Source of the DNA: Rhizobium sp. NLR16a
GTDB lineage: Bacteria > Pseudomonadota > Alphaproteobacteria > Rhizobiales > Rhizobiaceae
NCBI RefSeq assembly: GCF_017948245.1
Contig: NZ_CP072865.1
Span: 124,001 to 188,000 of the forward strand
DNA length: 64,000 nt
Reading direction: 5' to 3'
Made by a program: the position numbers and the translations under genes. Shown here piece by piece: positions 1 to 8,602 of this stretch. The notes below the pieces were generated by a model, which saw only the letters and a list, made by a program, of their open reading frames with translations, was not told the DNA's origin and did not search any database. How positions within the stretch are numbered: the first letter of the stretch is position 1; the number at the start of each line of letters is the position of its first letter.

Positions 1-1
1 C

Positions 2-21
2 CGCGCAGCTTGAGCTGCGCG
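2..21. repeat. Short perfect inverted repeat
   Basis: Nine-base arms (CGCGCAGCT and its complement) separated by TG form a perfect hairpin at the extreme left edge. There is no T-run after it on the plus strand, so it could be the terminator stem of a gene lying outside the window or a simple palindrome. The rest of 22-234 shows no gene I can support and holds the promoter region of the following serine hydrolase gene. Confidence 0.45.
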
Positions 22-234
22 CCCGCCGGGCAGGTGGGGATCTCTTCCCTGGTCGGCGACGTCCGCGCCGCTTGGCCATGTAGGCAGGCGGGCCTGCGAT
101 GGTTGCGGCGCGGATTGTCTTTCAGTGACAGAGCGGTGAGGAGTGCGAATAATGGGCTCACCAGCAGACACGATCGCGTGAAAAGTGCCATAGGGCATGC
201 GAAGATGCCGCTGCGATATCCTATCATGTGCCGC

Positions 235-1260
235 ATGATCCGTATTTTTTCCCTTCTCCTTTTTCTCTGCCTGCCGTTTGGCGCAACAGGCCCGGCGTCT
301 GCCCAGGGCACGGCATCCGCCGCCGGGCTTGGTCCGCGTCTCGACCAAGCGGCGACCGATCCGGCGCTGCGACCGCTCAAGACGGTGGTCGTCGCTCGTG
401 AGGGACGCGTGCTCGCCGAACGCGCCTTCCGTGGTCATTCGCCGTCGGAATCGACCAATATCAAATCCGCTTCGAAATCGATCATTTCGGCGCTTGTCGG
501 TATCGCGATCGGCAAAGGACTGCTTGATGGGCCGGACCAGAAGATCGCGCCGATCCTGAAGGCCGATCTTCCTTCATCGGCTGATCCGCGCCTCAACGAC
601 ATCACTATCGGCAATCTTCTCTCCATGCAGGCGGGGCTCGACCGTATGTCCGGGCCGAATTATGGCCGCTGGGTCTCCTCGCGCAACTGGGTGCGCTTTG
701 CCCTTTCGCAGCCTTTCGTCGACCAGCCCGGTGGGGAGATGCTCTATTCCACCGCATCCACGCATCTGCTTTCGGCCATTCTGACCAAGGTCAGCGGCCG
801 GTCGACCATGGCGCTGGCGCGCGAATGGCTCGGCCCAATCGAGGGTTTCCGCATCGGCGCATGGGAGCGCGACCCGCAGGGGATCTATCTCGGCGGCAAT
901 CAGATGGCGATGAGCGCCCGGTCCCTGCTTGCCTTCGGCGAGCTCTATCGCAATGGCGGGCGTACGACGGAGGGAGTGCAGGTGGTGCCTGCCGACTGGA
1001 TCGTGCAATCCTGGCAGCGCCGTACCAATTCACGCTTCTCCGGCGACGAATATGGCTATGGCTGGTTCACGCGTGAGATCGGCAGCGAGCAGGTGCATTT
1101 CGCCTGGGGTTATGGCGGCCAGATGCTCTACATCGTGCCGTCGCTCGATCTGACCGTCGTCATGACCTCGGAAGAGAGCGGTCCCTCGGCCCGAAACGGC
1201 TACCGGGATTTGCTGCACGATCTGCTGGCCGATATCATCGGCACGGTGCGGGCCGCTTGA
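235..1260 (+). CDS. Serine hydrolase, beta-lactamase/class C family, exported
   Basis: A 341-residue protein of the beta-lactamase-related (class C / penicillin-binding-like) serine hydrolase family. The N terminus MIRIFSLLLF through ...ASAQ is a typical Sec signal peptide, so it should act in the periplasm. The catalytic SxxK motif is seen as SASK at about residues 78-81. The second motif is YST where many relatives have YxN, and near the C terminus HFAWGYGG occupies the position of the KTG-type motif. The frame is open to position 10 and other ATGs lie at 205 and 226; 235 was chosen because the signal peptide begins there. The substrate is unknown: relatives include esterases and D-amino-peptidases as well as beta-lactamases, so resistance should not be inferred. 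Confidence 0.82.
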   Translation: MIRIFSLLLFLCLPFGATGPASAQGTASAAGLGPRLDQAATDPALRPLKTVVVAREGRVLAERAFRGHSPSESTNIKSASKSIISALVGIAIGKGLLDGPDQKIAPILKADLPSSADPRLNDITIGNLLSMQAGLDRMSGPNYGRWVSSRNWVRFALSQPFVDQPGGEMLYSTASTHLLSAILTKVSGRSTMALAREWLGPIEGFRIGAWERDPQGIYLGGNQMAMSARSLLAFGELYRNGGRTTEGVQVVPADWIVQSWQRRTNSRFSGDEYGYGWFTREIGSEQVHFAWGYGGQMLYIVPSLDLTVVMTSEESGPSARNGYRDLLHDLLADIIGTVRAA

Positions 1261-1370
1261 CCACGGCGGCGGCAGGGAAAACCACCGATCGTTCAAGTTT
1301 TAACGAAGGCTCCAATCAAACCGCAAAATCCTTGCTGTAGGTTCCGCCACCAGAACTTCGGAAAAGCGCC

Positions 1371-2525
1371 ATGCTACTGGATCTCAGGACGATCTATTTC
1401 ATCGTTGCCGTAAGCTGCTTCGTGCTGGGGATTCTCCAGCTTGCAGCCTATGCAACAGGCCGCTTCGAGAGGTGGCCGCTTTGGTGGGGCTTGAGCAACC
1501 TCTTCGTCGGCGTCGGTTCCTTCCTCGTGGCGCTGCGCAATTTCGTTCCCTACGCGGTCTCGGTCGACGGCGGCAATATCGTCACCGTCGCGGGTTATAT
1601 GCTGATGTTTTTTGCCGTGCGCGTCTTTTCGGGACGGGTTCTCGACCAGCGCACCTTCTGGCTTGCCATCTCTCTCGTCAGCGTTCCCGTCGTGCTGATC
1701 GTCAGCGATCCCGCAGCGGTCTCGGCAAGGCTTCTTTACGTCTCAGTCATCTGCAGCCTATGCGATCTTGCGGTCGCAGGGGAGGCGATCAGCATTGTCC
1801 GCCGCGAGAAGCTCTATTCCGCCGGTCTGCTCATCGGCCTCTATGTCTGCACCGCCATGATCTTTGCGGTCCGCAGCATCCTTGCTGCGACCGGCGAGAT
1901 CGGCGGGCCGGATCCATTCGGCGGCAGCGTGGTCCATAGCTGGATGGGGGTATCGGCGGTGGCTTTCATCATGCTGCGCAGCATGGCCATGGTGCTGATG
2001 GCAGCCGAGCGCAGCCGCAATCAGCTGACCGAACTCGCCCATCACGATCCACTGACCGGCGCACTCAATCGGGGCGGCCTTGCCCAGCATTTGCCCGCTC
2101 TCGCTTCCCGGCCGATATCGCTGCTGATCATCGATATCGACCATTTCAAGCAGCTGAACGACAGGCATGGCCACGCCGCCGGCGACGAGATCCTGCGGCT
2201 TTTCGCCAGCATTTGTAAAGGCATCATGCGCTCAAACGATCTGCTCTCCCGGCAAGGCGGAGACGAGTTCCTGGCGGTGCTGAAAAACCTCTCCCAGGAA
2301 GATGCGGTGGCGATTGCCGAGCGCATCCGTCTCGACTTCGCCGCCGCCGTCACGCAGCGGCAGGATCTCGCCGTCTTTCCGACGCTGAGCATCGGCGTCG
2401 CCACGCGGGAAGGCGGCGGAGAATTCGAACGGCTCGTACACAAGGCCGACGAGGCGCTCTATCGCTCGAAGCGTGAAGGTCGCAACCGCGTCGAAGCCTT
2501 CGGAGAAAATCAGCAGGCTGCCTAA
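1371..2525 (+). CDS. Membrane-bound diguanylate cyclase (GGDEF domain)
   Basis: A 384-residue protein with about six or seven hydrophobic segments over residues 1-210, followed by a GGDEF domain that starts near HHDPLTGALNR (residues 224-234). The active-site motif GGDEF is intact at residues 296-300. An RSND sequence at 287-290 sits exactly five residues before it, which matches the RxxD product-inhibition site. It is therefore expected to make cyclic di-GMP from two GTP and to be feedback-inhibited. The N-terminal membrane region has no recognised ligand-binding domain that I can name. The gene is monocistronic by spacing (110 bases upstream, about 140 downstream). Confidence 0.9.
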   Translation: MLLDLRTIYFIVAVSCFVLGILQLAAYATGRFERWPLWWGLSNLFVGVGSFLVALRNFVPYAVSVDGGNIVTVAGYMLMFFAVRVFSGRVLDQRTFWLAISLVSVPVVLIVSDPAAVSARLLYVSVICSLCDLAVAGEAISIVRREKLYSAGLLIGLYVCTAMIFAVRSILAATGEIGGPDPFGGSVVHSWMGVSAVAFIMLRSMAMVLMAAERSRNQLTELAHHDPLTGALNRGGLAQHLPALASRPISLLIIDIDHFKQLNDRHGHAAGDEILRLFASICKGIMRSNDLLSRQGGDEFLAVLKNLSQEDAVAIAERIRLDFAAAVTQRQDLAVFPTLSIGVATREGGGEFERLVHKADEALYRSKREGRNRVEAFGENQQAA

Positions 2526-2666
2526 GGGCCGTACTTATCGGCGAAGCCTAGGTGCCGCCTTTGATGTATTTGGACGTCGTAGAAAAGCCTCACTTGAAAT
2601 CGCATTTGCGCAGGGCGAACCATCGCGTCGCATACTGAACCCGACTATTTGCTCATAGAGAATTTG

Positions 2667-3644
2667 ATGTCAGTAATTCGCAAGCTCCTATTCGGGCTGA
2701 CGGCAGCTTTTGTCGTTATGATTGTTGTCGGCGCCGGTTGGCTCTGGCAGGTCGCCGGCGTTTATGGGTTCAACACGATATTGCGCCGTGGCGGAACCTA
2801 CTGGATCACCGTTAAGCCTGACGATGAGCGGCTATCGGCCTCGATGCAATTGGCGTTGAAGAGCCCGGTTCCGGCCGTGCAGCCGGGATCGCTGGCCTGG
2901 CAAGAACCTGAAATTGGCTTCGAGGTGGCGGAGCTGCCGGTGCTTGCCAATGGTCGTGAAGTCGATCGCATTTTCCTCAGCAGAATTGATCCGGCGCGCT
3001 TCCGCTTCGTCGTCCACAATGCGTCACAGGGTGTTAAGGGCATTGACGAATGGGAACATGCCTTGCCCAAGGCCGTGCTGATCGTCAATGGCAGCTACTA
3101 CGACATGCATGGCCGGCCCGACACGCCCTTCATCAGTGAGGGTGTAGCGATGGGTCCCCAGCAGTATGATGCGAAGGCAGGCGCCTTCATCGCGGACGCT
3201 GCCTCCGCCGACATCCGTGACCTGACCCATCAAGATTGGGGAAGCGCCTTCGCCGGGGCGACGAATGCGATGGTTTCTTATCCGCTCCTGATCGGCGACG
3301 ATGGTCAGACTCATGTGAATGTGAAAAGCCGCTGGCTGGCCAATCGAACCTTTGTCGCCAAGGATGGCTCAGATCGCATCGTGATCGGCACGACGAAGGA
3401 GGCGTTCTTTTCTCTCGATCGGTTGGCGGAATTTCTCAAGGCGTCGCCACTTGATCTCAAGGTCGCCCTTAACCTTGACGGCGGACCCCTCGCGCACCGC
3501 AGCGTTCGGCTGAACGGGTATAGCCAGAAATTTTATGCGCGATGGGAGGCGCAGGTCGAGGATGACAACGTCAAATTGCTACGTTGGCCGATTCTTCAGG
3601 CCACTTGGGCCATGCCGATGGTTTTGACGGTCGAGCGGAGATAG
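2667..3644 (+). CDS. Phosphodiester glycosidase-like (NAGPA/DUF2233) protein
   Basis: A 325-residue protein with one N-terminal hydrophobic segment (about residues 8-28), probably a membrane anchor or uncleaved signal. The body resembles the NAGPA / DUF2233 family: NGSYYD and the later LNLDGGP are the family's conserved blocks, the second carrying the Asp-Gly-Gly loop near the active site. Family members cleave phosphodiester-linked sugars or occur in exopolysaccharide loci; the substrate here is unknown. The frame also opens at a TTG at 2649, but ATG 2667 (MSVIRKLLFG) starts directly before the hydrophobic segment. It is convergent with cysE, with about 100 bases between them and no clear terminator. 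Confidence 0.72.
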   Translation: MSVIRKLLFGLTAAFVVMIVVGAGWLWQVAGVYGFNTILRRGGTYWITVKPDDERLSASMQLALKSPVPAVQPGSLAWQEPEIGFEVAELPVLANGREVDRIFLSRIDPARFRFVVHNASQGVKGIDEWEHALPKAVLIVNGSYYDMHGRPDTPFISEGVAMGPQQYDAKAGAFIADAASADIRDLTHQDWGSAFAGATNAMVSYPLLIGDDGQTHVNVKSRWLANRTFVAKDGSDRIVIGTTKEAFFSLDRLAEFLKASPLDLKVALNLDGGPLAHRSVRLNGYSQKFYARWEAQVEDDNVKLLRWPILQATWAMPMVLTVERR

Positions 3645-3741
3645 TTTGAGGGCAAAGCCGCAAGAACAATACCTGTCGTCTCCGCCGGCATTCGAGCTCC
3701 GTCGTCACATCGCAATCGATTCATCGATCGGAGGATTTGCG

Positions 3742-4563
3742 CTAAATATTCTGATCCATCGTCTCGGCCGGGATCTCATCGCCGCGATGGATACGAACGA
3801 CAGCGGCCGGCACGCCGGCGACCGTGCAATGTTCGGGAACCGGCTTCAGCACGACGCTGCCGGCGGCGATTTTGCTGAAGGCGCCGATTTCGATATTGCC
3901 GAGTATCTTGGCGCCGGCGCCAATCATCACGCCGTGGCGGATCTTCGGATGACGGTCGCCCGTCTCTTTGCCGGTGCCGCCTAGCGTGACGTTCTGGAGG
4001 ATCGACACTTCGTCCTCGATGACAGCCGTTTCACCGATGACGATGCCCGAGCCATGGTCGAGCATGATGGCGGCGCCGATCCGTGCTGCCGGATGGATAT
4101 CGGGGCCGAAGACCAGCGAGGCCAGATTGGCGAGCCAGGTGGCAATCTCCGGGCGGCCGCCGTTCCAGAGCGCATGGGCGATGCGATGGGTCTGCAGCGC
4201 ATGGAAGCCTTTGAGGTTCAGAAGCGCGTGCAGAAACGTCGTGCAGGCCGGGTCGCGCTCGCGTACGGCGGCGAGATCGGCCTCGACTTTCCGCATGATG
4301 TCGTCATCAAGCGCAGACAGGATGAGATCCAACAGATCGCCTGTTTCAACTTGCGCCACCGCGAGCCGCGCGGCTAGCACGCGGGCGAGGATCTCATGGC
4401 TGCCGGCAGCGTCCGTCACCTGCTCGGCAAGCAGCCGCCGCAATATCGGCTCGCGCGTCGCAAGCTCGTTCGCCTCGGCGCGGATCACGGCCCAGACGGC
4501 GGATACGCTATCGAGGGACTGAGCCTGTGGCTCGGCCAAACCGAGGCCGGTCGATTCCGGCAT
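3742..4563 (-). CDS. cysE: Serine O-acetyltransferase
   Basis: A 273-residue CysE. It transfers acetyl from acetyl-CoA to L-serine, giving O-acetylserine for cysteine synthesis in the cytoplasm. The N-terminal half is the helical CysE domain. The C-terminal part is a left-handed beta-helix of hexapeptide repeats, with the family signatures MLDHGSGIVIGETA (catalytic Asp-His region) and ILQNVTLGGTGK. The length is normal for the alphaproteobacterial form. The C terminus lacks the usual short tail ending in Ile that would be judged by eye as a CysK-binding tail, but it does end in Asn-Ile (QNI), so complex formation with CysK is possible. Confidence 0.95.
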   Translation of the reverse strand: MPESTGLGLAEPQAQSLDSVSAVWAVIRAEANELATREPILRRLLAEQVTDAAGSHEILARVLAARLAVAQVETGDLLDLILSALDDDIMRKVEADLAAVRERDPACTTFLHALLNLKGFHALQTHRIAHALWNGGRPEIATWLANLASLVFGPDIHPAARIGAAIMLDHGSGIVIGETAVIEDEVSILQNVTLGGTGKETGDRHPKIRHGVMIGAGAKILGNIEIGAFSKIAAGSVVLKPVPEHCTVAGVPAAVVRIHRGDEIPAETMDQNI

Positions 4564-4882
4564 TGGCGTTTCCTCCGTCCGTCACGCCCAGGTGATCGCT
4601 GCGCGGATTTTTATGTTTCCTCTGGCCAAGACAGTGGCAAGCCCGATATTCTAAAGCCTTGGCATCCGATCTTCTAGCCAGTTCGTTCAGGCAGGCGTCG
4701 GCTTCGGAAGCCGGCGCGCGAATGAAAGAGCACGTCAGGCTCTTCTTTCCCAGGCGTCTGCAGCGGGCAGCGGCTCCCACAGAGTGACAGGCCGAATCCT
4801 TACCGCCGCTCGTAGTTGGTCGGCGCCAAGTGCGACGATTTTAGGTTCCGTCAAGGCATCGGCCATTGCGGGTAACGCAGCC
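4564..4882. other. Intergenic region upstream of cysE
   Basis: These 319 bases lie between the WD40 gene and cysE, both on the minus strand. Short open frames exist on both strands (for example minus 4508-4780 and minus 4735-4935), but none has a convincing ribosome site or recognisable product. The region must hold the cysE promoter; I cannot point to a specific box. Confidence 0.4.
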
Positions 4883-5872
4883 TCATGCCGAAATGTCGAC
4901 GACACCGCAATCGCCGGCTTCCGAGGCGAACGCAAGCAGCTTGCCGTCCCTGCTCCAGCTCATCGCCGTGATCGCGCCCTTGCCGGGGCGGCGAAGCAGC
5001 GCTTCCTTGCTGTCGGCGATGCGCACAGCCAGGATCATCCCATCGACGAAGCCGATGGCAAGGATATCCTCCAGCGGATGGAACTTCACCGACGTCGCCA
5101 TGATGTTGGCGCGAGTGCCGAGCTCCAGCGGCGCCTTTCCCATCGGCCCGTCCTTGCTCTGGAACGGCCAGACGATGGCCGCCGGCGCGCCCGAGGAGGC
5201 GAGCCATTTGCCCTTGACCGACCAGGAGAGGGATTTCACCTTGGAGGGGTAGCCGGTCATGCGCATGTGCCGGGCTTCCGCGCCGGGTTTGCTGTCGAGC
5301 TTCCAGCCATGCAAGGCGTTTTCCTGCATCGAGGTGACGAGGAAATTGCCGTCAGGCGAGAAGGTCACGCCGGTATGCGCACCCTTCCATTCGAGATCGA
5401 CCGGTTTGGCGCTCATGCCGACCCAGTGGAGCGACACGCCATTGTAACGGGCGGCGGCGATGCGCAGACCCTTCGGCGCGAAGGCGATTCCTTCGACGGT
5501 GCGCTCCTCAGCGAATTCCTTGGTCGTGCCGTCGGCAAGACGCACGAGCGAACTCTTGCCGTAGGAATAGGCGATGGCGCCTTGCGGGCCGGCCGCGACC
5601 TGAGAAATCCACTTGCGCGGCGCGGTCGCGAGCTCGCTGACGCTGCCGTCGGCGGCGATGCGCAGGACCTTGCCATCCTCGCCGCCGGAGATCAGGCTTT
5701 CGCTGTAGGGATCGCGGATCGCGGTGAGCATGCCCTGATGGGCCTCTGAAACCTTCTCGCCGCCATCCAGCCGGTGAAACGTACCGTTTGCGCTTGCGAA
5801 GAAGGGGACATCACCCAAAAATTCGACGGCCAGAACGTGGCCGTCGAGATCAAGCGGCGCAACTGTCGGCAT
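4883..5872 (-). CDS. WD40-repeat protein, partner gene of the CobW-family GTPase
   Basis: A 329-residue protein made almost wholly of WD40-like blades: repeated units such as VTFSPDGNFLVTS, LSWSVKGKWLAS, VKFHPLEDILAIG and MSWSRDGKLLAFAS recur at about 40-45 residue spacing, consistent with one seven-bladed propeller. There is no signal peptide, so it is probably cytosolic. Its ATG shares one base with the stop codon of the upstream cobW-like gene (TGATG), so the two are translationally coupled. Context suggests a scaffold or client-recognition partner of the metallochaperone; that role is inference from gene order only. Confidence 0.85.
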   Translation of the reverse strand: MPTVAPLDLDGHVLAVEFLGDVPFFASANGTFHRLDGGEKVSEAHQGMLTAIRDPYSESLISGGEDGKVLRIAADGSVSELATAPRKWISQVAAGPQGAIAYSYGKSSLVRLADGTTKEFAEERTVEGIAFAPKGLRIAAARYNGVSLHWVGMSAKPVDLEWKGAHTGVTFSPDGNFLVTSMQENALHGWKLDSKPGAEARHMRMTGYPSKVKSLSWSVKGKWLASSGAPAAIVWPFQSKDGPMGKAPLELGTRANIMATSVKFHPLEDILAIGFVDGMILAVRIADSKEALLRRPGKGAITAMSWSRDGKLLAFASEAGDCGVVDISA

Positions 5873-6951
5873 CAGGCGGCTGCCTCGCAGGCCTTGAAGG
5901 AAGCCTCGAGTTTTTCGCGGTCGAGATCGCGGCCGATGAAGACGAGACGGCTTTCATGCTTCTCGCCATCCTTCCACGGACGCTGGTGATCACCCTCGAT
6001 GATCATGTGTACGCCCTGGACGACGTAACGCTGGGGATCGTCCTTGAAGGCGATGATGCCCTTGAGGCGAAGAATGTTCGGGCCTTGCATCTGGGTGACT
6101 TTCTGAATCCACGGGAAGAAGCGCTCCGGATTCATCTCGCCGCCGCGCAGCGACACCGACTGCACCGTCACATCATGGATCGCCGACATCGCACCATGAT
6201 GGTGATGGTCGTGATCATGGCCATGATCGTGATGGTGGTGGTCGTGATCATGATCGCAATCCGGGCCGCAGACGTGGTCGTCATGGCCGTGTTCCAGGAA
6301 ATGCGGATCGTTTTCGAGCGCGCGCTCCAGGTTGAAGGCGCCCTGATCGAGCACGCGCGCGAGATCGACGCCGGAGCGGCTGGTCTTGTAGACGCGGGCG
6401 GCCGGGTTGATGGCGCGGACGATGTCTTCGATCACATCGAGCTCTTCCGGGGTAACGAGGTCGCTCTTGTTGATGACGACGACGTCGGCGAAGGCGATCT
6501 GGTCTTCGGCCTCACGGCTGTCCTTCAGGCGCAGCGGCAGGTGCTTGGCGTCGACGAGGGCGATGACGGCGTCGAGCTCGGTCTTGGCGCGAACGTCGTC
6601 GTCCATGAAGAAGGTCTGGGCGACCGGTACCGGATCGGCGAGACCTGTCGTCTCGACGATGATGCCGTCGAAACGGCCGGGGCGGCGCATCAGGCCCTCG
6701 ACGACACGGATCAGGTCGCCGCGCACCGTGCAACAGACGCAGCCGTTGTTCATCTCGTAGATTTCTTCATCCGACTCGACGATCAGGTCGTTGTCGATGC
6801 CGATTTCGCCGAACTCGTTGACGATGACCGCGTATTTCTTGCCGTGGTTTTCGGAGAGGATGCGGTTGAGCAAGGTCGTCTTTCCCGCACCGAGATAACC
6901 GGTGAGCACAGTGACGGGAATAGGCTTCTGGGTGGAGATCGCGTCGGTCAT
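5872..6951 (-). CDS. CobW/COG0523-family GTP-dependent metallochaperone
   Basis: A 359-residue G3E-family GTPase. The Walker A motif GYLGAGKTT is at residues 18-26, the family metal-binding motif CVCC at 71-74, and the NKSD guanine-specificity motif follows in mid-protein. Around residues 228-254 lies a long His/Asp-rich stretch beginning [10 protein letters not shown], typical of members that carry zinc (or cobalt or nickel). The C-terminal CobW domain follows. The name CobW is historical: no cobalamin genes are nearby, so a zinc-transfer role like ZNG1/YeiR-type proteins is more likely than cobalamin synthesis. A putative Zur site lies about 100 bases upstream, which would link expression to zinc starvation. 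It is co-transcribed with the WD40 gene. Confidence 0.92.
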   Translation of the reverse strand: MTDAISTQKPIPVTVLTGYLGAGKTTLLNRILSENHGKKYAVIVNEFGEIGIDNDLIVESDEEIYEMNNGCVCCTVRGDLIRVVEGLMRRPGRFDGIIVETTGLADPVPVAQTFFMDDDVRAKTELDAVIALVDAKHLPLRLKDSREAEDQIAFADVVVINKSDLVTPEELDVIEDIVRAINPAARVYKTSRSGVDLARVLDQGAFNLERALENDPHFLEHGHDDHVCGPDCDHDHDHHHHDHGHDHDHHHHGAMSAIHDVTVQSVSLRGGEMNPERFFPWIQKVTQMQGPNILRLKGIIAFKDDPQRYVVQGVHMIIEGDHQRPWKDGEKHESRLVFIGRDLDREKLEASFKACEAAA

Positions 6952-7050
6952 GAGAACCTCTAAATTAGGCGTACGGCCGAGCGGCTAGGGATCGGCCGCT
7001 TGAACGGTTGGTCTCATATAATGGCATGGGCACGGCAGTTCAAAGGATTT

Positions 7051-7071
7051 TATATGTTATAAGATCACGTT
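7051..7071 (-). promoter_or_regulatory. Putative Zur (zinc uptake regulator) operator
   Basis: The plus strand reads TATGTTATAAGATCACGT at 7053-7070. Read on the minus strand it gives GTGAT and ATAAC half-sites in inverted orientation with one mismatch. The TGTTATA core with a following TCAC is close to the proteobacterial Zur box as I remember it. It lies about 100 bases before the cobW-like ATG, between that gene and the end of the creatininase gene, in the right place to repress the cobW-WD40 unit. A motif scan against known rhizobial Zur sites would decide. Confidence 0.55.
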
Positions 7072-7096
7072 GCCGGCCGATGCGGATGATCCCTCT

Positions 7097-7885
7097 TCAA
7101 CTCAGTGCGCTGACGTCGAAGGCATCGACATCCTCCAACAATTCCACCAACCCCTTCACCGCATGGGCAATCAGCGCCTCGCCCTTTTCAGCCGTCGCAG
7201 CCGCGGCATTGCCCGCCACGCCTTGTTCATTGATATCCGACATCTTCCAGCCGAAGGCATGCGGGCCGTAGGCGCGCAGGTGCTTGAAGCGGGTGGCGAA
7301 TTCCGTCTGCCGCGAGGGAAAATCCTCAGCCTTTGCCATGTCTACCTTGTCGGGGTGAAGCGCCAGCATCACCGAGGTCTCGATATCGCCGCCATGGATG
7401 CCGATCGCCTTTTCTGCCAGTGGGATCACGCCATCCGGCAGGCCGAAGCGGGTCCAGCTCGTCGCTACCGCCAGCATGGCAAAGCGGACCCGCGCCTCGG
7501 TCGCGACGACTGATATCAGAGGCGAATTGCCGCCATGGGCGTTCAGCATCACGAATTTGCGAATGTCTCTCTTCGCCAACCCTTCGGCAATGCCGAGCCA
7601 GCGGTTGACCGCTTCTTCGAAGGCGAGCGTCTTCGTTCCTTCAACATCCATATGCTCTATGGAATATCCGACCGATTCGGCGGGCAGGAAGGTAACGGGT
7701 AGGCCGGCGGGCAGGGCCATCTTCAATCGTCCGGCGATGCCTTCGGCAATCAGCGTGTCCGTTTCGAAGGGCAAGTGAGGGCCGTGCTGCTCGTGGGCGC
7801 CAAGCGGCAGTACGGCGATCGGATGGCGCCCGGCAGGGGCGCAGACCGAGCCGCTGTCCTCGAAACGGGGCGAAGGCGTCATCAT
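7097..7885 (-). CDS. Creatininase-family amidohydrolase
   Basis: A 262-residue protein of the creatininase / creatinine amidohydrolase superfamily. The N-terminal metal site LPLGAHEQHGPHLPFETD is intact, with the Glu and His residues expected to bind two divalent metals, and LNAHGGNSP is the second conserved block. Family members include creatininase, the riboflavin/F420 formamide hydrolase ArfB and mycofactocin MftE. No neighbours point to any of these pathways, so the substrate is open. It is divergent from a MarR-type regulator 85 bases away, which may control it. Confidence 0.85.
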   Translation of the reverse strand: MMTPSPRFEDSGSVCAPAGRHPIAVLPLGAHEQHGPHLPFETDTLIAEGIAGRLKMALPAGLPVTFLPAESVGYSIEHMDVEGTKTLAFEEAVNRWLGIAEGLAKRDIRKFVMLNAHGGNSPLISVVATEARVRFAMLAVATSWTRFGLPDGVIPLAEKAIGIHGGDIETSVMLALHPDKVDMAKAEDFPSRQTEFATRFKHLRAYGPHAFGWKMSDINEQGVAGNAAAATAEKGEALIAHAVKGLVELLEDVDAFDVSALS

Positions 7886-7904
7886 CCGGTCGTTGCCTCT
7901 TGTT

Positions 7905-7931
7905 TATGACGAGATCATGGGCAATGTCATA
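7905..7931. promoter_or_regulatory. Inverted repeat between creatininase and marR genes, candidate operator
   Basis: TATGAC at 7905-7910 and GTCATA at 7926-7931 are exact inverted half-sites, 21 bases centre to centre (two helical turns). They sit in the 85-base divergent promoter region. MarR proteins commonly bind palindromes in such positions and repress both genes, but the arms are only six bases long and could occur by chance. Confidence 0.35.
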
Positions 7932-7970
7932 GCGCAGTGGCGTCGGGGCTTAAAGATCAAAGGGATGGCT

Positions 7971-8483
7971 ATGGGAAAGAAGCATAAGGACGGCAAGAAG
8001 AGCAAGTCCAAGAAGAAGGACCAGACGGAGTACACGCTCGTCGATCTTTCTCCGGCGCTCACCCAGGCGGCCCGTTCCATGCGCACGGTGCTCTCGCGCA
8101 ACCTGTTCGAAAGCGGTCTCTATGCCGGCCAGGACGGCGTCATTCTCTCGCTTGCCGAGAGCGACGGCATGACAGCGGGCGGTCTTGCGCAAAAGCTCGG
8201 CGTGAAAGCGCCGACGATGACGCGCACAATCGGTCGCATGGAGGCGCAGGGGTTTCTCGAGCGCAAGCCCGATGCCGAGGATGCACGCCTCACCAAGGTC
8301 TATCTCACTGCGCTGGGCCGTGACAGCGTGCGGGCGATCGAGATGGCGGCCTCGGCCTGCGACAGGCTGGCGACGCAGGAATTTTCAGAAAAGGAAATCC
8401 GCAATCTGGTTCGTCTGCTGAAGGCGATCGACGCCAATCTGCAGGCCGAAGCGCAGGCTATCGAAGAGCCGGACGAAGACTGA
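7971..8483 (+). CDS. MarR-family transcriptional regulator with a lysine-rich N-terminal tail
   Basis: A 170-residue winged-helix regulator. The MarR fold is visible as LSLAESDGMTAGGLAQKLGV, the recognition helix region APTMTRTIGRMEAQGFLER and the wing RKPDAEDARLTKVYLT. ATG 7971 is preceded by AAAGGG at good spacing; ATG 7965 and an in-frame ATG at 7893 are alternatives. The first 20 residues are unusually basic (KKHKDGKKSKSKKKD), which may add non-specific DNA affinity. The divergent position beside the creatininase gene suggests that gene as a target. No ligand can be inferred. Confidence 0.88.
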   Translation: MGKKHKDGKKSKSKKKDQTEYTLVDLSPALTQAARSMRTVLSRNLFESGLYAGQDGVILSLAESDGMTAGGLAQKLGVKAPTMTRTIGRMEAQGFLERKPDAEDARLTKVYLTALGRDSVRAIEMAASACDRLATQEFSEKEIRNLVRLLKAIDANLQAEAQAIEEPDED

Positions 8484-8515
8484 AATTTCCCCTGAAAGAC
8501 GAATTGCCTCCGCCG

Positions 8516-8535
8516 GTTAAATCTTTTAATTAAAC
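8516..8535. promoter_or_regulatory. AT-rich imperfect palindrome upstream of the lacI-type gene
   Basis: GTTAAAT and ATTAAAC form seven-base inverted arms with one mismatch around a six-base centre, in a short AT-rich patch 68 bases before the GTG start of the LacI-family gene. LacI-family operators are often palindromes of about this length placed for autoregulation. No central CG is present, so the assignment is tentative. Confidence 0.35.
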
Positions 8536-8602
8536 ATTTTAAGGGCGGCGCCGTTTCCGGCGTGGTCTCTTGCTGCCTTGCGTGCTGCCTGGAGGAGGAC
8601 AC

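Noticed and set aside
10..234. N-terminal extension of the serine hydrolase frame back to position 10
   Set aside because: The extra 75 codons precede a normal signal peptide, contain no conserved sequence and lack a ribosome site.
235..1260. Antibiotic-resistance beta-lactamase
   Set aside because: The family match is to broad serine hydrolases; the YST variant and lack of a KTG motif do not support a resistance call.
4735..4935. Small minus-strand open frame between the WD40 gene and cysE
   Set aside because: It overlaps the end of the WD40 gene in another frame and has no ribosome site or recognised product.
6170..6280. Short CAT/GTG-type tandem pattern suggestive of a DNA repeat or array
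   Set aside because: It is the coding sequence of the His/Asp-rich stretch of the metallochaperone, not a CRISPR or regulatory repeat.
5872..6951. Reading the CobW-family gene as cobalamin biosynthesis cobW
   Set aside because: No cobalamin genes are nearby; the His-rich stretch and Zur-like site point to zinc handling instead.
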